A stretch of 64,000 bases of DNA from Pectobacterium polaris (GTDB lineage Bacteria; Pseudomonadota; Gammaproteobacteria; Enterobacterales; Enterobacteriaceae). The position numbers and the translations under genes were made by a program. This document shows positions 58,285 to 64,000 of this stretch, one piece after another. The stretch is from assembly GCF_002307355.1 (NCBI RefSeq), contig NZ_CP017481.1:4588001-4652000 (forward strand). The letters run 5' to 3'. The notes beneath the pieces were generated by a model that did not search any database, had not been told where the DNA came from, and saw nothing but the letters and a program-made list of their open reading frames with translations. Each line of letters opens with the position of its first letter. Position 1 is the first letter of the stretch.

Positions 58285-59730
58285 TTGAAGCCGTTAAAAT
58301 TAAATTATTTTTTCATCGGGATTATCACGTTACTGCTGGCGTTAGCGCTATGGCCTAGCATTCCCTGGCGCAGTAGTCAGGATGTACAGCTCAGGCAGAT
58401 CCTCTCACGCGGTGAGTTGCGTATCAGCACGGTCAACTCACCGCTGACTTATGCCGTGAGCAACGGATCCCCGACAGGTCTGGACTATGAACTGGCAAAA
58501 CGGTTCGCCGATTACCTCGGCGTCAAGCTGGTGGTCTCGTCACGCAAGAATCTTGACGAGCTGTTCGACGATCTGGACGGTGACGATGCCGACCTGCTGG
58601 CTGCCGGGCTGATCTACAACCACGAGCGTCTGGAACGCTTCCGTGCCGGCCCAACCTACTATTCCATTTCACAACAGATGGTGTACCGCCTCGGTTCACC
58701 CCGCCCAAAAACGCTGGATAAACTGCAAGGCCGCCTCGTCGTCACATCCGGTTCCGCCCATGCTGCTACCCTGCGCGATCTAAAAGCAGAGAAATACCCG
58801 CAGCTAAGCTGGGAATCAGCTTCCGATCAGAGCACGCAGGAATTACTGAAGCAGGTTGCCGATGGCAAACTGGACTATACGCTGGGTGATTCGGTCACCA
58901 TCGGCCTGATGCAGCGAATTCATCCGCAGCTTGCCGTCGCCTTCGATCTCAGCGATGAAGAGCCAGTTACCTGGTATATGCGCCGTTCACACGATGACAG
59001 CCTGTCCGCCGCGCTGCTGGATTTCTTCAGCCAGATTGTCGAAGACGGTACGCTCGCACGTTTGGAGGAGAAGTATCTCGGTCACGTTGGCGAATTTGAC
59101 TATGTCGATACCACCACGTTCCTGAGCGCGATTGATGAAACGCTGCCGGATCTGCGCCCGCTATTTGAAAAATACGCCACCGATATTGACTGGAAGTTGC
59201 TGGCTGCCATCTCTTATCAGGAATCACACTGGAACCCGCTGGCGACTTCTCCTACTGGCGTGCGCGGGCTGATGATGCTCACACGCAACACGGCAGAAAG
59301 CCTGAACGTCACCGACCGAGTCGATCCGGAACAGAGTATCCGCGGCGGTGCGCAATATATGTCGCACATGATGCAGAAAATGCCGGACACTATTCCAGAA
59401 GATGAAAAAATCTGGTTTGCGCTGGCGTCTTACAATATGGGATACGCCCATCTGCTTGATGCGCGTAAATTGACCGAGAAACAGAAGGGTAACCCCGACA
59501 GCTGGGTCGATGTGAAGATGCGCCTGCCAATGCTGAGCCAGAAGCGCTATTACACTCAAACCACCTACGGCTACGCGCGCGGACATGAAGCCTATAACTA
59601 CGTGGAAAACATTCGGCGTTATATGGTGAGTCTCGAAGGCTATCTGATAGAAAAAGAAGCCAAAGTGCAGCAGCAAACCCAGATCGCGCAAGGCTATCCG
59701 GCCGTGCCTCTCAGCAAGGTACCGGAATAA
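58285..59730 (+). CDS. mltF: Membrane-bound lytic transglycosylase F
   Basis: Cleaves peptidoglycan glycan strands with formation of 1,6-anhydromuramic ends. The frame is open from 58177, with ATGs at 58204 and 58222. The TTG at 58285 gives [14 protein letters not shown], which lines up with the E. coli start MKKLKINYLFIG, and is preferred (481 aa), though its ribosome site is weak. An N-terminal membrane anchor or signal (about 8-26) is followed by a periplasmic solute-binding domain (PF00497, about 45-270). The C-terminal SLT domain has the catalytic Glu in [20 protein letters not shown]. It is divergent from purL, as in E. coli. Confidence 0.92.
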   Translation: MKPLKLNYFFIGIITLLLALALWPSIPWRSSQDVQLRQILSRGELRISTVNSPLTYAVSNGSPTGLDYELAKRFADYLGVKLVVSSRKNLDELFDDLDGDDADLLAAGLIYNHERLERFRAGPTYYSISQQMVYRLGSPRPKTLDKLQGRLVVTSGSAHAATLRDLKAEKYPQLSWESASDQSTQELLKQVADGKLDYTLGDSVTIGLMQRIHPQLAVAFDLSDEEPVTWYMRRSHDDSLSAALLDFFSQIVEDGTLARLEEKYLGHVGEFDYVDTTTFLSAIDETLPDLRPLFEKYATDIDWKLLAAISYQESHWNPLATSPTGVRGLMMLTRNTAESLNVTDRVDPEQSIRGGAQYMSHMMQKMPDTIPEDEKIWFALASYNMGYAHLLDARKLTEKQKGNPDSWVDVKMRLPMLSQKRYYTQTTYGYARGHEAYNYVENIRRYMVSLEGYLIEKEAKVQQQTQIAQGYPAVPLSKVPE

Positions 59731-59759
59731 AAAGAACTGGAATAGATCCGTATGGAAGG

Positions 59760-60293
<534 letters not shown>

Positions 60294-60303
60294 TCACTTA
60301 GAA

Positions 60304-60443
60304 CCTATCCCATTAGGGCTATTTCACTTGCCATTTTGAACCTGGGCAGTGCTCAAAATCCTCACGTACTACGTGTACGCTCCGGTTTTTCCGCGCTGTC
60401 CGAGTCCAAACTGGCTGCGCCAATAAACGCCTACTGGAATAGG
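60304..60443. repeat. 140-bp imperfect palindromic intergenic element
   Basis: The ends CCTATCCCATTAGGGC (60304-60319) and CGCCTACTGGAATAGG (60428-60443) are inverted copies. The inner parts also pair: TTTGAACCTGGGCAGTGC on the left with the complement of GCGCTGTCCGAGTCCAAA on the right. The whole sequence can fold into one long hairpin. Size and form resemble enterobacterial palindromic repeats of the ERIC/YPAL class. It carries no transposase and lies between tadA and pgpC. Confidence 0.75.
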
Positions 60444-60519
60444 CCCTTATTATTCATATTTTGGCGGCGCATTATACCTATATGAAGAGATGAAAAAATC
60501 AGATGAAGGAATGAAAAAA

Positions 60520-61158
60520 TTATTCCAGCTGTTGCAGGCTACCGTCGGGGGTGACTCGCCAGCGGTGTTCGCAAAAATAGAGTAGCGGATTGTCCTGTTT
60601 GCTGTCGCTGTAACCGCTGTAGAGCTTGAGCGGTGCGCCGAGACGCTGCTCCATCTGCGTTACTTTTTCATGTCCGAGACAACGCAGCGTTAATACCCAA
60701 CCGCCGTAGCGGCGTGTAATCTGGCTTCCCATCAGGCGAACGCCGGGCAGAAAAGGCGAATCATGATAGACCTGTTCCACCAGCCGCTGCGGCGATCCGG
60801 TCACCAGCCAGACCTGTGCATCACTGTCTTCAAGGTAGGTTTTCAGCCGCTGCTGAACCTGCGGAAACGGAATGACATCATGACGAAACGCGCCGACAAA
60901 CTGCTTTTCCAGTTGAACCAACTCGTCTTCATCACGCCCAAACGTAATCGCCCACAGCAGCCAGCTCATCGGCAACCGGGCCGCACGGCCGCGAATCAAT
61001 AACCCCAGCCCGATAATCGGTAATAGCGGGACAACCAGAACGAGATTTAACGGCAACCGACGAAGTAAAAAACGTAAAAAGCTGCCAAACATGTCCTGCT
61101 GATGCAACGTGCCATCCAGATCAAAAAAAACAATGCGTTGCTCTCGCTTATCACTCAA
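60520..61158 (-). CDS. pgpC: Phosphatidylglycerophosphatase C (YfhB)
   Basis: A HAD-family phosphatase of the inner membrane that dephosphorylates phosphatidylglycerol phosphate. The catalytic DxDGT motif is in VFFDLDGTLHQQD near residue 12. A hydrophobic stretch follows (LNLVLVVPLLPIIGLGLLI, about 37-55). Motif II is WLVTGSPQRL, and motif III lies in YSGYSDSKQDNPLL. It has 212 residues, against 211 in E. coli. It lies 31 bp downstream of murQ on the same strand. Confidence 0.92.
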   Translation of the reverse strand: MSDKREQRIVFFDLDGTLHQQDMFGSFLRFLLRRLPLNLVLVVPLLPIIGLGLLIRGRAARLPMSWLLWAITFGRDEDELVQLEKQFVGAFRHDVIPFPQVQQRLKTYLEDSDAQVWLVTGSPQRLVEQVYHDSPFLPGVRLMGSQITRRYGGWVLTLRCLGHEKVTQMEQRLGAPLKLYSGYSDSKQDNPLLYFCEHRWRVTPDGSLQQLE

Positions 61159-61189
61159 AACATTTCTCCCGACTTACACCAAGAAAATC

Positions 61190-62116
61190 TTATCCACCAA
61201 TCAGCGCCTCACGCAGATAACCGTTGTGCTGTTTCAGGCGCTCACGCGCAGCTGTCACATCAATATTAGCCAGCAGCATCAGAATCGCAGGCTTAACTTC
61301 ATTATCAGCCTGTACCAGCACCTGCCGCGCCTTTTCCCGCTCGGCCCCCGTTGCTTCAACCACGATGCGGCAAGCCCGGTCCAACAGCTTCACGTTGGTT
61401 GCCTTCACATCGACCATCAAATTCTGGTACACCTTTCCCAGCTTAACCATTACGCCAGTAGAAATCATATTCAGGACGAGTTTTTGCGCCGTTCCTGACT
61501 TCAACCGCGTCGACCCCGTTAACGCCTCCGGGCCAACCACCGGAGAAATCGCCACCTGCGCTTCTTGCGCGATGGGTGAATGCGGATTACAGGAGATCGC
61601 CGCCGTCCGGCAGCCAACGTCACGCGCATAGCGCAAGGCACCAATCACATACGGCGTCCGGCCTGATGCCGCAAGGCCGACAACCATATCCACTGCGGTT
61701 AAATTCAGCGCTTTTAAGTCCGCCTCACCGAGTGCAGGATCGTCTTCCGCACCTTCAACCGCCTTCAGCAGTGCACCCGGCCCACCCGCAATCAGGCCGA
61801 TAACCAGCCCGTGCGGCACGCCAAACGTTGGCGGACACTCTGAGGCATCCAGCACGCCCAAACGGCCGCTGGTCCCTGCACCCAGATAGATCAGCCGCCC
61901 GCCTTCCTGCAACGACGCCGTCGCTAGATCGACAGCCTCGGCAATCGCGGGTAAAACCTGCGCAATGGCTTCGGGTACTTTCCGATCTTCCTGATTAAAC
62001 GCGTGCATCATCTCCAGCGTAGAGAGCTGATCCAGCACCATCGTCGCCGGGTTTCTCGTTTCGGAAACCAGCTTCCCTAAATTAAGGTTCTCTCCATCCG
62101 TCACATCTGAACGCAT
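61190..62116 (-). CDS. murQ: N-acetylmuramic acid 6-phosphate etherase
   Basis: Cleaves the lactyl ether of MurNAc 6-phosphate to GlcNAc 6-phosphate, recycling cell-wall sugar. It has 308 residues. The SIS domain holds [20 protein letters not shown] and the family signature [15 protein letters not shown]. The start is [20 protein letters not shown]. No murP or murR lies next to it, so substrate must come from anhydro-MurNAc recycling or from a PTS gene elsewhere. It appears co-transcribed with pgpC. Confidence 0.96.
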   Translation of the reverse strand: MRSDVTDGENLNLGKLVSETRNPATMVLDQLSTLEMMHAFNQEDRKVPEAIAQVLPAIAEAVDLATASLQEGGRLIYLGAGTSGRLGVLDASECPPTFGVPHGLVIGLIAGGPGALLKAVEGAEDDPALGEADLKALNLTAVDMVVGLAASGRTPYVIGALRYARDVGCRTAAISCNPHSPIAQEAQVAISPVVGPEALTGSTRLKSGTAQKLVLNMISTGVMVKLGKVYQNLMVDVKATNVKLLDRACRIVVEATGAEREKARQVLVQADNEVKPAILMLLANIDVTAARERLKQHNGYLREALIGG

Positions 62117-62270
62117 TCTGCTACCTCATGCTTTGTGCCAGCGCTTTCTACACGCCTATGACAAACAACCATTTTCACCACTATACTGCTTTTGAGACCG
62201 ATGAAAGTACGCTATTCTGCATCGAATTAACCCTCCATATTCATCTCGCAAGGTAAACAGAGAAACCTCA

Positions 62271-62960
62271 GTGCGACTCTCCGGGTTCAGACTCTCCAGT
62301 TACACGCTTTTCTTTATTAGCTGTCTGCTGTTTCTGCTGGCGGGTTCCCTACGTGCGGACTGGGATTTTATTACCATTAATCAGCGAACCGAGCAGCTTT
62401 ATGGCCCGGCAACGCCCGATGCTCGCCGCCGAATAGATGAATGGCAGACGCTGTTGGTCAATTCCCGCAATAAAGAGGAAAAGGCGCTGCTGAGCAGCGT
62501 GAACCAATTTTTCAATGATCGTATGCTGTTTCGCGATGATATTGTCGTCTGGAATCAGGAAGATTACTGGGCTACGCCGATTGAAGCACTGCGTAAAGGT
62601 GCCGGGGACTGCGAAGATTATGCGCTTGCCAAGTATTTTACGCTGCGCCATTTAGGCGTCTCAGCGGACAAATTACGCATTACCTATGTTAAAGCCCTGC
62701 GCCTGAATAAAGCGCACATGGTGCTGACCTATTATCCCACGCCAACCTCAATTCCGCTGGTGTTGGACAATCTGACCGACAAGATCCAACCGGCGACAGA
62801 GCGCAATGATTTAGTTCCGGTGTACGCCTTTAATGGCGGAGGTCTCTGGCTGCCGGGCGCCAGCGGCAGCAACAAACGAGTCAGTGACAGTAAACGACTT
62901 TCACGCTGGCAGGATGTATTAACCAAAATGCGTGCCGAAGGGTTTTCAATTGAGGAGTAA
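62271..62960 (+). CDS. lapG: LapG-type periplasmic cysteine protease
   Basis: A transglutaminase-like cysteine protease that cuts the N-terminal region of LapA-type giant adhesins and releases cells from surfaces. It has 229 residues starting at a GTG with a weak ribosome site. A signal or anchor segment spans about 10-27. The catalytic triad is Cys114 (GAGDCEDYALAKY), His149 (KAHMVLTYY) and Asp166 (LVLDNL). LapG is held inactive by LapD when c-di-GMP is high; lapD starts 9 bp after the stop. The adhesin and its type I secretion genes would be expected to the right of the window. Confidence 0.93.
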   Translation: MRLSGFRLSSYTLFFISCLLFLLAGSLRADWDFITINQRTEQLYGPATPDARRRIDEWQTLLVNSRNKEEKALLSSVNQFFNDRMLFRDDIVVWNQEDYWATPIEALRKGAGDCEDYALAKYFTLRHLGVSADKLRITYVKALRLNKAHMVLTYYPTPTSIPLVLDNLTDKIQPATERNDLVPVYAFNGGGLWLPGASGSNKRVSDSKRLSRWQDVLTKMRAEGFSIEE

Positions 62961-62969
62961 GGGTAGGCT

Positions 62970-64000
62970 ATGTCTCTATACAAACAATTACTGATAGCCA
63001 TCTGCCTGTTTGTGCTAATTATTTTCAGCGGGAGTTTTTTCGTCAGCCTGGAAAATTCGCGTGAACAGTACAATAACCAGCTTCACTCTCACGCGCAGGA
63101 TGCCGCTACCGCACTGGGACTTTCCCTGACGCCGAATATCGATGATCCGGCAATGGTAGAGCTGATGGTCAGCTCGATTTTCGACAGCGGCTATTTTTCC
63201 AGTATTCGCGTGCGGGATTTAAAAACCAGCAATGTCACGCTGGAGCGCACCGCGTCACCAGATATCCCTGATGTACCACGCTGGTTTGTTCAGTTAGTGG
63301 ACCTGCAACCCGGCGCGGGCGAAGCCATCGTGATGCGCGGCTGGGAACAGGCGGCAAAAGTCGAAGTCGTCAGCCATCCGATGTTCGCGGTGACCCGACT
63401 GTGGCGCAGCAGTACGGCCTCTTTCCTGTGGCTGCTCGGCTGCGGCACGCTGGGCGTGTTACTCGGCGCGCTGTTCCTGCGCCGCCAGCTACGTCCGCTC
63501 GATTATATTGTCGATCAGTCGCTGGCGATTACCCGTCGTGAATTCCTTAGCCAGCCGGATTTGCCCAATACGCCCGAATTCCGCCGCGTCGCACAGGCGA
63601 TGAACCTGATGGTTAGCAAGCTCAAAACGCTGTTTGAAGAAGAGGCGGAACGGAGCGAGCGTTTACGTCAGGACGCCTATCAGGATCCTCAAACCGGATT
63701 GAATAACCGCCGCGCGTTTGACATGCAGTTCAACGACAAACTGGCCGACGAAGAAACCGCCCCCGGCTTTCTGATCATGATTCGCGTACAGGATCTGGCG
63801 GGGATGAACCAACGGCTGGGCGGCCAGCGCACCGATGCCCTATTAGCCTCTGTCGGGCATATCCTGCGCAAAATGCAAAAACAGCATACCAATGCGGAGA
63901 GCCTTCTGGCACGCATCCGTGGTGGGGAATTTGCGCTGTTCTGCCCCGGTCTGGTCGATAAAGAAGCCTATGCGCTGATTGGCGAACTGACACGCAACAT
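62970..64000 (+). CDS. lapD: LapD-type c-di-GMP receptor, partial
   Basis: The membrane protein that senses c-di-GMP inside the cell and traps LapG in the periplasm. About 343 residues are present before the window ends. There is a first membrane segment (about 5-25) and a LapD/MoxY-type periplasmic domain (about 26-150). A second membrane segment (about 151-172) is followed by HAMP and a GGDEF domain beginning DPQTGLNNRRAFDMQF. The active-site motif is RGGEF, a degenerate form as in known LapD, so cyclase activity is unlikely. The EAL domain that would bind c-di-GMP lies beyond the edge. Confidence 0.93.
   Translation, partial: MSLYKQLLIAICLFVLIIFSGSFFVSLENSREQYNNQLHSHAQDAATALGLSLTPNIDDPAMVELMVSSIFDSGYFSSIRVRDLKTSNVTLERTASPDIPDVPRWFVQLVDLQPGAGEAIVMRGWEQAAKVEVVSHPMFAVTRLWRSSTASFLWLLGCGTLGVLLGALFLRRQLRPLDYIVDQSLAITRREFLSQPDLPNTPEFRRVAQAMNLMVSKLKTLFEEEAERSERLRQDAYQDPQTGLNNRRAFDMQFNDKLADEETAPGFLIMIRVQDLAGMNQRLGGQRTDALLASVGHILRKMQKQHTNAESLLARIRGGEFALFCPGLVDKEAYALIGELTRN

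Overview
The window is a chromosomal segment of a soft-rot enterobacterium, most likely Pectobacterium. The housekeeping genes follow the Escherichia coli order for this region: guaBA, xseA, yfgJ, der-bamB-yfgM-hisS-ispG-rodZ, rlmN, ndk, sseA-sseB-pepB-iscX to iscR, trmJ, suhB, hcaT, glyA, hmp, glnB, glrRGK, glmY, purL, mltF, tadA, pgpC. Plant-associated genes are set into this frame: a Prt1/protealysin-type metalloprotease and the pectin esterases PaeY and PemA. The genus call is inferred from gene content. No rRNA, tRNA, insertion sequence, prophage or CRISPR array was seen.

Layout. 1-2,754: guaBA (purine synthesis, left end cut). 2,926-4,320: xseA. 4,551-5,935: an M4 protease and a downstream gene resembling the protease inhibitor emfourin, with overlapping stop and start codons. 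5,959-7,701: yfgJ, a cupin and an AEC-family carrier. 7,775-17,731: der, bamB, yfgM, hisS, ispG, rodZ, a PilW/PilF-like lipoprotein, rlmN and ndk. 18,091-22,848: an alpha-glucoside PTS permease and a GH4 6-phospho-alpha-glucosidase, then sseA and an RpiR-type regulator. These sit where E. coli carries pbpC-yfhM-sseA. 22,885-31,103: sseB, pepB and the complete isc Fe-S assembly operon. 31,223-32,887: trmJ and suhB. 33,060-41,722: a metal and chemotaxis island with a Fur-boxed iron-type ABC transporter, a small unknown gene, a chemoreceptor, a second Fur-boxed binding protein, and a NicO permease with a DUF1007 partner. 41,754-46,028: hcaT, glyA and hmp. 46,387-49,247: paeY-pemA, inserted between hmp and glnB. 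49,326-58,005: glnB, the GlrK-QseG-GlrR signalling operon, the small RNA gene glmY with a sigma-54-type promoter and three GlrR operators, and purL. 58,285-62,116: mltF, tadA, a large palindromic repeat, pgpC and murQ. 62,271-64,000: lapG and the start of lapD, which control a large surface adhesin through c-di-GMP.

Regulation can be read directly at several places. PurR-type operators lie at guaBA, glyA and purL. An NsrR-type site precedes hmp, Fur-type boxes precede both iron binding proteins, and KdgR-like boxes precede paeY. Two short tandem repeats inside genes are unusual: seven pentapeptide units at the RlmN N-terminus and three 18-bp units at the start of the PilW-like lipoprotein.
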